A stretch of 64,000 bases of DNA from Thermohalobaculum sp038534135. Lineage in GTDB: Bacteria > Pseudomonadota > Alphaproteobacteria > Rhodobacterales > Rhodobacteraceae. Shown in pieces: positions 24,714 through 32,429 of this stretch. The translations under genes were made by a program, and so were the position numbers. Numbering within the stretch: the stretch's first letter is position 1; each line of letters opens with the position of its first letter. The stretch covers positions 1-64,000 of the forward strand of contig JBCAXJ010000018.1 of NCBI GenBank assembly GCA_038534135.1, read 5' to 3'. A model generated the notes under the pieces. That model made no database searches and had not been told where the DNA came from. It saw only the letters and a program-made list of their open reading frames with translations.

Positions 24714-25015
24714 TGGTGCGGGCGGTGGGACTTGAACCCACACTTCCTTTCGGAAAACGGATTTTCGTACCACCTCGGCTTTCGCCGCCCGGCCAGGCCG
24801 GTTCGTGGTCTGGACTATCCCTTCACCGTGGCACCTTGGGCGGTGCTTTAGGTGCTGCCCGTCTAGTCTCTACACCTTCCCGCCTTCGCGGGCTTGGCTC
24901 GGGATTGCCATTTCACAGGTTCCCCCGAGTTTGAGCAGTTCTACGTCGCAGGTTTCCCCACGCGCACTCAATTCATGTCTAAGTCCGTTGCGTCTACCGA
25001 TTCCGCCACGCCCGC
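24714..25015 (-). tRNA. tRNA-Leu(UAA) interrupted by a group I intron
   Basis: The 5' exon (25015-24981, beginning GCGGGCGTGGCGGAATCGG) and the 3' exon (24765-24714, ending in CCGCCCGCACCA) join to an 87-nt leucine tRNA. The acceptor arms GCGGGCG and CGCCCGC pair, the anticodon stem is ACGGA/TCCGT, the joined loop CTTAAAA gives anticodon UAA, and there is a long variable arm and a GTGGGTTCAAGTCCCAC T arm. The break is between U34 and A35. Without splicing the tRNA cannot be made, and simple tRNA searches would miss the gene. Confidence 0.9.
24766..24980 (-). other. group I self-splicing intron, 215 nt (IC3-like)
   Basis: The 5' exon ends in U and the intron ends in G, as group I chemistry requires. 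The exon end ACUU can pair with GAGU in the intron (24969-24966), giving the U-G pair at the 5' splice site (P1). Core elements are readable in order: AATGGCAATCCCGAGCCAAG (Q region, about 24912-24893), GGTGTAGAGACTAGAC (R, 24876-24861) and GGATAGTCCA (S, 24820-24811). They resemble the cyanobacterial tRNA-Leu(UAA) intron. There is no room for a homing endonuclease gene. Confidence 0.88.
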
Positions 25016-25026
25016 GTGACGACGTC

Positions 25027-25055
25027 GCTATAGCAATCCACGCCCGTCGCGCCAA
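25027..25055 (-). promoter_or_regulatory. promoter of the split tRNA-Leu
   Basis: On the minus strand TTGGCG (25055-25050), a 17-nt spacer and TATAGC (25032-25027) stand 12 nt before the mature tRNA 5' end. Confidence 0.55.
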
Positions 25056-25177
25056 GCAATGTTGAGAGGCCTCTGAGCAGGAGATCACCCCCCACCTGTT
25101 TCGGCCAATTGTCAGCACGGCGCAGATCAGGCTAATGTCTCTTTGCCCTTCCCCCGAACACAGATGATGGTCAAACC

Positions 25178-25990
25178 ATGCTCAGACCGCTCCTTTTCCT
25201 TCTCGCGATACTCCTCCACACAGGCGTGGCGCTGCCCGAGGAACCGGATCCGGTCAAGGCCGGGCGGGATGCGCTGAACGATCGTCGCTTCACCGAGGCC
25301 GCAAAGAGCTTTCAGTCCGCATATACGAACGGAGATCCCGAAGGCCTGTTCTACCTAGGGCGCATGCAGGAACTAGGCCTTGGGACGCAGGCCGATGCTG
25401 CAAAGGCCGTAATCATCTATCAAAACGCAGCGCGCGAGGGCAGCGTTCGCTCGGCCAACCGGCTGGGCCTGCTCCATCTCGACGGGAACGGCGTCCTTCA
25501 GGACTTCGAGGCCGCGCGCAGGTTGATCTGTGATGCCGCAGCCAAAGGCTTGGACAGTGCGCAATTCAATTGTGGGGTCCTGATGGCACAAGGGCGCGGC
25601 GGCGAAAGCGATCTTGCAGGCGCCGTGAGTTACTACGCACAGGCAGCGGAACAAGAACACATCGGCGCCATGAACCTCTACGGACTGGCGCTCTTGCGCG
25701 GGAACGGAATCGACGCAGATCCGGCGGCTGCCCGCGGGTGGCTGGAGAAGACCGCAGCGCAAGGCAATACAATCGGGCTGTTCACGCTCGGGGAGATCCA
25801 TGAAAAGGGTCTTGGGACCGAGATCGATCTGCAGCAAGCGCACGTCTACTACAATCTCGCCAGTGCGCGCGGAAACCAGCAGGCTCGACTTGCCCGGCAG
25901 CGGATTGAGCAGAGCCTGACACCGAACGAGATCGAGGACGCCCAAGCGCTTGCTCGGGGATGGGCCCCCGTCCAATCATCGCCCGAGTGA
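25178..25990 (+). CDS. Sel1-repeat (SEL1-like TPR) exported protein
   Basis: A 270-residue protein with a signal peptide (RPLLFLLAILLHTGVA) and about six Sel1-type repeats of 36 residues: for example EGLFYLGRMQELGLGTQADAA, SANRLGLLHLDGNGVLQDFE, GAMNLYGLALLRGNGIDADP and IGLFTLGEIHEKGLGTEIDL. Such solenoids bind other proteins, here in the periplasm. No neighbouring gene shows its partner. Confidence 0.9.
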   Translation: MLRPLLFLLAILLHTGVALPEEPDPVKAGRDALNDRRFTEAAKSFQSAYTNGDPEGLFYLGRMQELGLGTQADAAKAVIIYQNAAREGSVRSANRLGLLHLDGNGVLQDFEAARRLICDAAAKGLDSAQFNCGVLMAQGRGGESDLAGAVSYYAQAAEQEHIGAMNLYGLALLRGNGIDADPAAARGWLEKTAAQGNTIGLFTLGEIHEKGLGTEIDLQQAHVYYNLASARGNQQARLARQRIEQSLTPNEIEDAQALARGWAPVQSSPE

Positions 25991-26427
25991 GCCAGCTCGC
26001 CTGATACGAATTCAGACACCATAAATCTTTTTTCCAGAACGCCACATTCTTGCATACGAAAATCAGTACTGCGTAAATTAAATTAAATAAAAATTATTGA
26101 GAATCCGTCCAGTACTTGAATACTTAAATCCCCCCCCTCAATCAAAATCCGTGTGAACACGTCCCGACGAGGTTTACTTCAACAATCCTCCGCATTCGTG
26201 CAAAGAAATTTTTCAGCCCTTGCGTCGGTCTCAACATCAAAAAGAAGACAGGCGCATAATCGACATTAACATAAACGCGGCGCTGCGCGGCGACGACCTA
26301 AATAAAGGGCGTCCAAGACGTGACTCCTGGACACCGAAACACATCCCTGAGAAGATCTGACGCCGCCCCTTGGCGCTGGGTTGTTCCGACCCGATATAGG
26401 CTTGGAAGCAGAGTTGGGGACATCCGC
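25991..26427. other. 437-nt AT-rich intergenic region
   Basis: The stretch is clearly lower in G+C than the rest of the window, with a nearly pure A/T run around 26075-26100 (AAATTAAATTAAATAAAA) and a C7 tract near 26131. I see no gene, tRNA or convincing terminator. It may hold the promoter of the methyltransferase gene and a scar of DNA transfer. Confidence 0.5.
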
Positions 26428-27069
26428 ATGGACCACGATTTCTGGCATTCCCGGTGGGAAGCCAATCAAATCGGCTTTCATCAGCCAAAACCAAATGCAT
26501 TGATGGAGGCTCATCTCCATCAACTCGCCCTGCCCCAGGATGCCCGCTTGTTCCTGCCTTTGTGCGGCAAGACGCTGGATATAACGTGGTTTCTGGCGAA
26601 TGGTTTTCGCGTGGCTGGTGCGGAACTGAGCGAGCTTGCAATCCAACAACTGTTCGATGAACTCGATGTGGTTCCTCGGATCGAAACCCTCAGTCATTCG
26701 AAGCGCTACAGCGCCCCGCGATTGGAAGTCTTTGTCGGGGACATCTTCGACCTCGATCGCGCGACTTTGGGTGATATCCACGCGGTCTACGACCGTGCTG
26801 CTCTGGTAGCGCTGCCGGACGGCATGCGCACGCGCTACTCACGCCATCTAACCGAGATGACGAACGGGGTGCCGCAGTTCCTGCTCACCTTTACCTATGA
26901 TCAGTCGGCGATGCCGGGGCCGCCATTCTCGATCGAGCCCACTGAGGTTCACCAGCATTACGACGAGCACTTCGAGGTTACAAAACTCGGGCATGCCGAC
27001 GTTGCGGGGGGCCTGAAAGGGATCTGCCCGGCAATCGAGACAGCCTGGCATCTCAAACCAAAGGCCTGA
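26428..27069 (+). CDS. tpm: thiopurine S-methyltransferase
   Basis: A 213-residue SAM-dependent methyltransferase. Bacterial TPMT landmarks are FWHSRWEANQIGFHQPKPN at the N-terminus, LFLPLCGKTLDITWFLANGFRVAGAELS for SAM binding, GDIFDL and YDRAALVALPDGMR. In bacteria the enzyme methylates selenium, tellurium or thiol compounds. ATG 26428 fits the family start. The AT-rich gap in front and its isolated position suggest it may have been acquired, but its own codons are ordinary. Confidence 0.93.
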   Translation: MDHDFWHSRWEANQIGFHQPKPNALMEAHLHQLALPQDARLFLPLCGKTLDITWFLANGFRVAGAELSELAIQQLFDELDVVPRIETLSHSKRYSAPRLEVFVGDIFDLDRATLGDIHAVYDRAALVALPDGMRTRYSRHLTEMTNGVPQFLLTFTYDQSAMPGPPFSIEPTEVHQHYDEHFEVTKLGHADVAGGLKGICPAIETAWHLKPKA

Positions 27070-27113
27070 CGCCTAGGCCGGGACCCGCGCCACGCGCGCC
27101 AAGTCCGGTTGCC

Positions 27114-27494
27114 TCAACTCTGCTGCGGCGGCGTCATGATCCCGCAGATTGCCTTGCCCGGATCCATGATCATCGCAATCCGGCCAACGCCCGGCACATC
27201 AAAAGGTTCCCGTACCACTGTGCCGCCGATACCTGCGACCTTGGCCACCTCCGCATCCACATCGGCGACCTCGAGATATGTCATCCAATGCGGTGAGATC
27301 TCGTGATCCGCCGGGATCTGATCAACACCCATGATACCCGCGACCGGTTGCTCGCCAACCATACAGACATTGTATGAGCCGTTCGGCATTGGCATCTCGT
27401 TGATTGTCCAGCCGCAGATCTCGCTGAAGAACTTCTTCGATCCTGCAACGTCTGAGCTGACGAGTTCCGACCAGTGAACGTTTCCATGTGCCAT
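27114..27494 (-). CDS. VOC family (glyoxalase-like) protein
   Basis: A 126-residue vicinal-oxygen-chelate protein: VHWSELVSSDVAGSKKFFSEICGWT at the N-terminus and HWMTYLEVADVDAEVAKVAGIGGTVVREPFDVPGVGRIAMIMDP in the second half, with candidate metal ligands His and Glu. Last gene of the ArsR-AHSA1-DUF899-VOC run, 29 nt after the DUF899 gene. Confidence 0.88.
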   Translation of the reverse strand: MAHGNVHWSELVSSDVAGSKKFFSEICGWTINEMPMPNGSYNVCMVGEQPVAGIMGVDQIPADHEISPHWMTYLEVADVDAEVAKVAGIGGTVVREPFDVPGVGRIAMIMDPGKAICGIMTPPQQS

Positions 27495-27523
27495 TGTTTT
27501 CTCCTGTCAGTTGGAAACTTCAT

Positions 27524-28228
27524 TTAAGCGTCGTATTGATCGCGGCGCCGCACCCAAGCCATCGGAAAGTCCAATCCGTCTTCATCCCTGCCCTTCGGCA
27601 GAAGATCCATAAGCTGGTAGGCCCCGTTCATCATGTCGAGGCCACGGGCGTAGGTTGAATACGTGTGGACGATCAGGTCCGGCTCTGGCTTGTGAAAAAC
27701 ACTGATCCCAGGTGCTTCGGTGGCCGGAAAACCCTTTGCCTCATAATTGTACTCAACGCTGCCACCCTGCAGATGGGCAGGCGAGAAACTGACATTGAAG
27801 TCAGGGTTGAAGTCAGAGCCCAGAGACGACACCCAGTCGAAACTCCAACCCATGCGCGCGCGGTAGGCTTCGATCTTATCCAGGCCGCAATTGGCCACAA
27901 CGACGAAAGCAGCGTCGCGCTGTTCCAGGTGAGTGTCGAGACCATTGTAGGTGTCGGCCCAGAACGAGCACGAGGGACAGCCTTCGTCCCAATCCGGCCC
28001 CATCATGAAGTGAATGACGATGAGTTGACTCTTGTTACCGAACAGATCGGAAAGGGACTTTTCACCATCGTTCGTCCGAAACCGATACTCCTCCTCAATC
28101 CGGACCCATGGCAACGCGCGGCGTCGTGCGCTCAAAGCATCACGAGCGCGAGTGAAAGCCTTTTCGTCCTCAAGATGGGCCTTGCGTGCGACAAGCCAAT
28201 CTTCGCGGGATACGATCGGATGCGGCAT
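27524..28228 (-). CDS. DUF899 thioredoxin-like family protein
   Basis: A 234-residue protein of the DUF899 family, a thioredoxin fold variant: LFGNKSQLIVIHFMMGPDWDEGCPSCSFWADTYNG carries the C-P-S-C-type site where thioredoxins have CxxC, and VSFSPAHLQGGSVEYNY and FHKPEPDLIVHTYSTYARG follow. Redox activity is inferred, not shown. It is 9 nt from the AHSA1-type gene, in one operon under the ArsR regulator. Confidence 0.9.
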   Translation of the reverse strand: MPHPIVSREDWLVARKAHLEDEKAFTRARDALSARRRALPWVRIEEEYRFRTNDGEKSLSDLFGNKSQLIVIHFMMGPDWDEGCPSCSFWADTYNGLDTHLEQRDAAFVVVANCGLDKIEAYRARMGWSFDWVSSLGSDFNPDFNVSFSPAHLQGGSVEYNYEAKGFPATEAPGISVFHKPEPDLIVHTYSTYARGLDMMNGAYQLMDLLPKGRDEDGLDFPMAWVRRRDQYDA

Positions 28229-28237
28229 GGTTCGCCC

Positions 28238-28696
28238 CTATGCTGCCAGCGTGGTTTCGAGTGAGTCGAGCGAGGCATTCCACCCCATCGCATGTCCGTC
28301 GCGTGCCTCGACGCTGGCAAAGCGCTCATGGGTCAGCGTCAGCGTGGTCTTGCCGCCGCCTGCATCAGACAGCGCATAGGTCACCAGGCTCACTGCATCC
28401 GGCGTTGAGTACCAAGCCCATGTGAAGCAAACCCGGTTTGGCTCGTCGATCTCGACGAACTCTCCCTTGACGTTGTGTTCGTTGCCGGTCTCGTTCCCGC
28501 GCATCTCGATCAGCCAGGCGCCACCGACACGCAGGTCCGCCTCGCAACGCTGCGGCGTCGCCATCTTGGCACCCATCCACTGCATCCACGCTTTCGGATC
28601 AGTCAACGCCTTCCAAAGCACCGCCCTGTCGGCGTCGAACGTCCGCCGGATCATCAGCGCGGTCGGATCCTTCATTTCAGTGACGGGCGCATTCAT
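28238..28696 (-). CDS. SRPBCC / AHSA1-like domain protein
   Basis: A 152-residue START-like protein of the activator-of-Hsp90 type: IRRTFDADRAVLWKALTDPKAWMQWMG and GAWLIEMRGNETGNEHNVKGEFVEI, with WASLDSLE-like end NASLDSLETTL. The pairing of ArsR regulators with this domain is common. The ligand is unknown; the fold binds hydrophobic molecules. Its ATG overlaps the ArsR stop by four bases. Confidence 0.9.
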   Translation of the reverse strand: MNAPVTEMKDPTALMIRRTFDADRAVLWKALTDPKAWMQWMGAKMATPQRCEADLRVGGAWLIEMRGNETGNEHNVKGEFVEIDEPNRVCFTWAWYSTPDAVSLVTYALSDAGGGKTTLTLTHERFASVEARDGHAMGWNASLDSLETTLAA

Positions 28697-29028
28697 TGGT
28701 CGTCCTCCTTCTGTTGTGCGAGGTATGCGTCCAGTGCGTCAAAGCGCTGGTTCCAGAATTCGAGCATCTCGGCGAGCCACTTCTGAGCAACATCCAACGG
28801 GTCGATGTTTAGCGAACAGGTCACGACGCGGCCGCTCTTCGCCCGGGTAACGAGACCCGCATCGACCAGTTTCCCGACATGCTTCATGACGGCTGGCAGA
28901 GACATGTCATGTGGCTCCGCCAACTCACTCAGCGTAGCATCGGACTCCAAGAGTCGCTGAACGATCGCGCGCCGCGTCGGATCGGCCAAAGCTCCAAGGG
29001 TACTGTCGAGTGCATTTTTATTAACCAT
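28693..29028 (-). CDS. ArsR-family regulator of the AHSA1-DUF899-VOC operon
   Basis: A 111-residue winged-helix repressor: LGALADPTRRAIVQRLLES, LSELAEPHDMSLPAVMKHVGKLVDAGLVTRAKSGRVVTCSLN. No cysteine metal site is seen. The perfect palindrome at 29021-29036 overlaps its start codon and lies between the -35-like TTGACA (29063-29058) and the gene body, so it very probably represses its own operon. Confidence 0.9.
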   Translation of the reverse strand: MVNKNALDSTLGALADPTRRAIVQRLLESDATLSELAEPHDMSLPAVMKHVGKLVDAGLVTRAKSGRVVTCSLNIDPLDVAQKWLAEMLEFWNQRFDALDAYLAQQKEDDQ

Positions 29029-29036
29029 ACGGTTAA
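29021..29036 (-). promoter_or_regulatory. palindromic operator TTAACC-N4-GGTTAA
   Basis: TTAACCATACGGTTAA is a perfect dyad covering the first codons and leader of the ArsR gene. A minus-strand TTGACA at 29063-29058 would be the -35 element. Binding there would block the promoter. Confidence 0.65.
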
Positions 29037-29116
29037 CTAATACAGCATACCAGGATCTGTCAAGTTGCTTCGGTTTGCCCCGTTGTCATCATCGAGCCCC
29101 GGGCATACCAGAAGCC

Positions 29117-29539
29117 ATGCCGATCAAATCCAGACCAAGGCACCCGTTGAGTCAGCTTAGCGCCTGGGCGCGCATGCTGCCGGTTATGGTCTGGCTGCTG
29201 ACACAGTTTGGCATGGCTCTGTCCATGCCAGCAGCCGCTGCAAGCGCGTATGACGATCCTGAACTGCGCGCACTTCAGAACGCGCTCGGTGTCCCGGAAA
29301 TCGTGCTCTGCACGCCCGATGGCAAACAGAGGATCGGAGACGAAGGTCCATCGCGACCGTCCGCGCAATGCCATTGGTGTCAGTCTTTCTCGCTATTCAC
29401 GGCACCCGACCGCCCGGACACGCGTACGCGAAGTGACTGCTTCACACGCGTCCACGTCGTCAGTCAGGCGAGACACACCAACAGCAAACACCCAAGGCCG
29501 GACCGTCATGCCCCGCGAGCGCCTCCAACCGGGATCTGA
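29117..29539 (+). CDS. DUF2946-like small exported/membrane protein
   Basis: A protein of about 140 residues with one hydrophobic segment (LPVMVWLLTQFGMALSMPAAAA) and the CHWCQ motif seen in DUF2946 proteins, which are often encoded beside copper genes. The C-terminus (ARHTNSKHPRPDRHAPRAP) is histidine- and arginine-rich. It precedes the PCuAC gene by 48 nt. Start ATG 29117; an earlier start at 29075 is in frame. Confidence 0.65.
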   Translation: MPIKSRPRHPLSQLSAWARMLPVMVWLLTQFGMALSMPAAAASAYDDPELRALQNALGVPEIVLCTPDGKQRIGDEGPSRPSAQCHWCQSFSLFTAPDRPDTRTRSDCFTRVHVVSQARHTNSKHPRPDRHAPRAPPTGI

Positions 29540-29587
29540 AAAGCCATCAGATCAACGGAAACAGCGGTCACCCAGGCCGCGTAGGAG

Positions 29588-30139
29588 ATGGATATGACAC
29601 GTCTTTCCCACTTCGCTCGCATGGCGGGCGCATTCGCCGTCGCGGTTACGGTCAACTTGACCCAACCGGCAGTCGCACACGAAACGATCACGGGCGATCT
29701 CACCATAGGCCATCCGTACGCCCGGCCGAATCTGCCGAACCGCCCAAGCGCGGCCTATCTATCGATTTCGAACGACGGCGAGGTGCCGGATCGCCTGATC
29801 GCCGCTGATTCAGGGGCGTTCGGGACGATCGAGATCCACACCGTCGAAGAGACAAACGGTGTCATGAAAATGCTGAAGATCGAGGGGATCGACGTGCCCC
29901 CAGGCGATACGGCACTTCTGGAACCGGGCGGTGTTCACCTGATGCTGTTCGATGCCGCCAAGACCTTTAAGATCGGTGATCACTTCGACGCGACATTAAC
30001 CTTCGAAAAGGCGGGCGATGTTACCGTCACGTTCATGGTCGAAAAACCCGCAGCCGCGTCCAAGTCTGCAGATCACAGCGGCCACGGGGCCAAAGGGCAC
30101 TCGTCAGGCGCGCACTCCGGCCACGGCAGCGGAAACTGA
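29588..30139 (+). CDS. periplasmic copper chaperone PCu(A)C
   Basis: A 183-residue exported protein with a signal peptide (ARMAGAFAVAVTVNLTQPAVA) and the PCuAC cupredoxin-like fold. It binds Cu(I) through an H-M-x10-M-x21-H-x-M type site, here represented by EIHTVEETNGVMKML and EPGGVHLMLFD, though the first methionine after His is not in the usual place. A histidine-rich tail (DHSGHGAKGHSSGAHSGHG) could bind Cu(II). Such chaperones load copper into heme-copper oxidases such as the cbb3 oxidase encoded 11 kb away. ATG 29594 is an alternative start. Confidence 0.9.
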   Translation: MDMTRLSHFARMAGAFAVAVTVNLTQPAVAHETITGDLTIGHPYARPNLPNRPSAAYLSISNDGEVPDRLIAADSGAFGTIEIHTVEETNGVMKMLKIEGIDVPPGDTALLEPGGVHLMLFDAAKTFKIGDHFDATLTFEKAGDVTVTFMVEKPAAASKSADHSGHGAKGHSSGAHSGHGSGN

Positions 30140-30148
30140 GGTGTGACA

Positions 30149-30316
30149 ATGCCCGAATTTACTGCCCGCCCGCCCAAACCTGCGCCGCTCGACATGCTGT
30201 CTGAGGAAAGTCGCGAAGCGTGGCGCGCGTGGCTCACGGACTGCGGGTTGGCAGACAATCCTTCGCCAACCGTGCGGGAAGCCCAGCCAGAGCCCAAACG
30301 ACCACCGGCGGATTAA
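30149..30316 (+). CDS. 55-residue small protein downstream of the copper chaperone
   Basis: The frame from ATG 30149 has GAGG 7 nt upstream, within the stop region of the PCuAC gene, and runs to TAA at 30314 just before the terminator. It encodes a proline-rich, acidic-basic peptide (PKPAPLDMLSEESREAWRAW in the middle, one cysteine at 32). Its place inside the transcription unit and its good ribosome site argue that it is expressed. No family is recognised. Confidence 0.6.
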   Translation: MPEFTARPPKPAPLDMLSEESREAWRAWLTDCGLADNPSPTVREAQPEPKRPPAD

Positions 30317-30329
30317 GCTCAGACAAAGC

Positions 30330-30361
30330 AAAACCCCGCCAGCAATGTGCAAGCGGGGTTT
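30330..30361. terminator. bidirectional terminator between the copper genes and rpoH
   Basis: AAACCCCGC pairs with GCGGGGTTT around a 13-nt loop; T-rich bases follow in both directions. It serves the convergent 55-aa gene and rpoH. Confidence 0.75.
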
Positions 30362-30381
30362 GGCAATCTCAGCGCGAACGA

Positions 30382-31293
30382 TCAGCCCGTGATTGACGGG
30401 ATCATCTTCTTCTCGGCCGCCAAATCGCGCATCTTGCGCTGAAGCTTCTCAAAGGCGCGAACCTCGATCTGGCGGATCCGCTCCCGGCTGACATTGTAGA
30501 CTTGGCTCAAGTCCTCGAGTGTCACGGGTTCATCCTTCAAACGGCGCTCCGTCAGGATGTGGCGCTCTCGCTCGTTCAGCGATTCCATCGCTTCGATCAT
30601 AAGTTCGCGACGAACGTCCATTTCCTGTTCTTCGGCATAGGCGGTCGCCTGGTCAGCGTCATCATCGGCCAGCCAGTCCTGCCATTCCGAGGCACCTTCG
30701 CCGTCGCCACCCTTCAGCGGCGCATTCAGCGAGCTGTCTCCACCACCGGACATGCGGCGGTTCATGGAAACCACTTCGTCCTGCGTGACACCAAGGTCGG
30801 TGGCGATTTTCTCGACATGTTCGGGACGCAGATCGCCGTCCTCGAGCGCGCCGATCTTCGACTTCGCCTTGCGGAGGTTGAAGAACAGCTTCTTCTGGGC
30901 CGCCGTGGTGCCCAGCTTCACCAGCGACCACGAGCGTAGAATGTATTCCTGGATCGCGGCGCGGATCCACCACATCGCATAGGTTGCCAGGCGGAAACCC
31001 TTGTCCGGGTCGAAGCGCTTGACCGCCTGCATCAGTCCGACATTGGCTTCCGAGACGACCTCGGCCGTTGGCAGGCCGTACCCGCGATATCCCATCGCAA
31101 TCTTGGCCGCTAGACGCAGGTGCGAGGTGACCATCTTGTGGGCAGACTCGCTGTCACCGTGATCGACCCATGCCTTGGCCAGCATGAACTCTTCCTCGGG
31201 TTCCAGCATCGGGAACTTGCGGATTTCGGTCAGATACTTGCTCAGTCCCTGTTCCGGTGAAAGTGCCGGCAGGGACGCATAGGATTGGGCCAT
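30382..31293 (-). CDS. rpoH: RNA polymerase heat-shock sigma factor sigma-32
   Basis: A 303-residue group 3 sigma factor. Region 1.2/2 reads LSKYLTEIRKFPMLEPEEEFMLAKAW and ANVGLMQAVKRFDPDKGFRLATYAMWWIRAAIQEYILRSWSLVK, which includes the RpoH box-type motif near KLGTTAAQKKLFFNLRKAK. Region 4 ends with LSQVYNVSRERIRQIEVRAFEKLQ. It directs transcription of chaperone and protease genes; Rhodobacterales often have two rpoH genes. The start at 31293 has GGGGAGATC upstream. The TGGTAACCA found upstream is shared with radC. Confidence 0.95.
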   Translation of the reverse strand: MAQSYASLPALSPEQGLSKYLTEIRKFPMLEPEEEFMLAKAWVDHGDSESAHKMVTSHLRLAAKIAMGYRGYGLPTAEVVSEANVGLMQAVKRFDPDKGFRLATYAMWWIRAAIQEYILRSWSLVKLGTTAAQKKLFFNLRKAKSKIGALEDGDLRPEHVEKIATDLGVTQDEVVSMNRRMSGGGDSSLNAPLKGGDGEGASEWQDWLADDDADQATAYAEEQEMDVRRELMIEAMESLNERERHILTERRLKDEPVTLEDLSQVYNVSRERIRQIEVRAFEKLQRKMRDLAAEKKMIPSITG

Positions 31294-31388
31294 AAAGATC
31301 TCCCCTGAAACGTCCGGTAACAAGTGGTTACCAATGGTACCTTTGCAAGTCCGGGTTCACCCAGCTCACAATTCTTCTAACGAATGTT

Positions 31389-32429
31389 TCAATCATTCCG
31401 CCGCAGAAGGTTTAACAATTCGTTCATATCCTGGGGCAATTCCGAGGAGAATTCGTGCAGATCGCCGGTTGCCGGGTGCACAAAGCCCAGTGTGGCCGCA
31501 TGCAACGCCTGCCGGTTGAATGAAAGCAAGCGCTCTCGCAGTGTATCCGACGCGACTGCGCGCGACGGGGACCGCACGCGCCCATAGACGGGATCGCCGA
31601 TCAGCGAGTGTCCGATATGGAGCGTGTGGACCCGGATCTGATGGGTTCGACCGGTCTCGAGCCGACATTCGATCAGGCTCGCAAACGCTGCCCCCGCAGG
31701 TCCGAAGCTTTCCAGGACACGCAGATGCGTGACGGCGTGACGGCCGCCGGAACGAGCGACCGCCATGCGCTTGCGATCCTGCGGATGCCGCGCAATGGGT
31801 GCATCGACCCGGATCCAGCCGCCGTCCTCGAAGCCGACGGCGTCCAACCCGCCCAAGCGAGGATCCGCGCGGTCCGGCCGTCCCCAGCAAAGCGCCAGGT
31901 AGCGTCGATCTATGCTGTGCTCTGCAAATTGCTCAGACAGCCCGGCGTGCGCGCGATCGGTCTTCGCCGAGACCAACAGACCCGAAGTTTGGCGGTCGAT
32001 CCGATGGACAATCCCGGGGCGGCGCTCACCGCCAATTCCAGCCAGAGACTCTCCACAATGATGCAGAAGCGCATTCACCAGGGTCCCCGTCTGGGCACCG
32101 GGTGCCGGGTGCACAACCATGCTCGCTGGCTTGTTCACGACGATGACGTCGGCGTCCTCGTAAACCACATCCAGCGGAATATCCTCAGGCAACGGTTCGG
32201 GGTCGACCGGGGGCGGCATGTCCAGCGTGAAGATCTCGCCGGCCCTGACCTTACGTTTGGGCGAGATCCCCTGCCCCGCAACCGCGCCCGACTCGATCAA
32301 CGCCATGATTCGCGACCGTGAAAGCGCCAACCCAGCCGCGTCGGCAACGGATGCCAGGGCACGGTCAAGGCGTTGCCCGGCAAGCGCTTCCGGGATAACC
32401 AGCCGCACGGGATCGGAGGAGACGACCAT
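31389..32429 (-). CDS. rluD: RluA/RluD-type 23S rRNA pseudouridine synthase
   Basis: A 346-residue enzyme with an N-terminal S4 RNA-binding domain (LDRALASVADAAGLALSRSRIMALI) and the catalytic domain: VVNKPASMVVHPAPG, IVHRIDRQTSGLL with the catalytic aspartate, and GRTHQIRVHTLHIGHSLIGDPVYG. RluD modifies helix 69 of 23S rRNA; the exact target here is inferred from size and domain order. Its ATG overlaps that of the divergent gene at 32428. Confidence 0.92.
   Translation of the reverse strand: MVVSSDPVRLVIPEALAGQRLDRALASVADAAGLALSRSRIMALIESGAVAGQGISPKRKVRAGEIFTLDMPPPVDPEPLPEDIPLDVVYEDADVIVVNKPASMVVHPAPGAQTGTLVNALLHHCGESLAGIGGERRPGIVHRIDRQTSGLLVSAKTDRAHAGLSEQFAEHSIDRRYLALCWGRPDRADPRLGGLDAVGFEDGGWIRVDAPIARHPQDRKRMAVARSGGRHAVTHLRVLESFGPAGAAFASLIECRLETGRTHQIRVHTLHIGHSLIGDPVYGRVRSPSRAVASDTLRERLLSFNRQALHAATLGFVHPATGDLHEFSSELPQDMNELLNLLRRND

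Noticed and set aside
24614..24934. Plus-strand ORF containing AVGLEPT
   Set aside because: It is the antisense reading of the tRNA-Leu T arm and intron; GLEPT-type peptides are a known false product of tRNA genes.
24805..25065. Plus-strand ORF of 86 residues
   Set aside because: It lies wholly antisense to the intron and 5' exon of tRNA-Leu.
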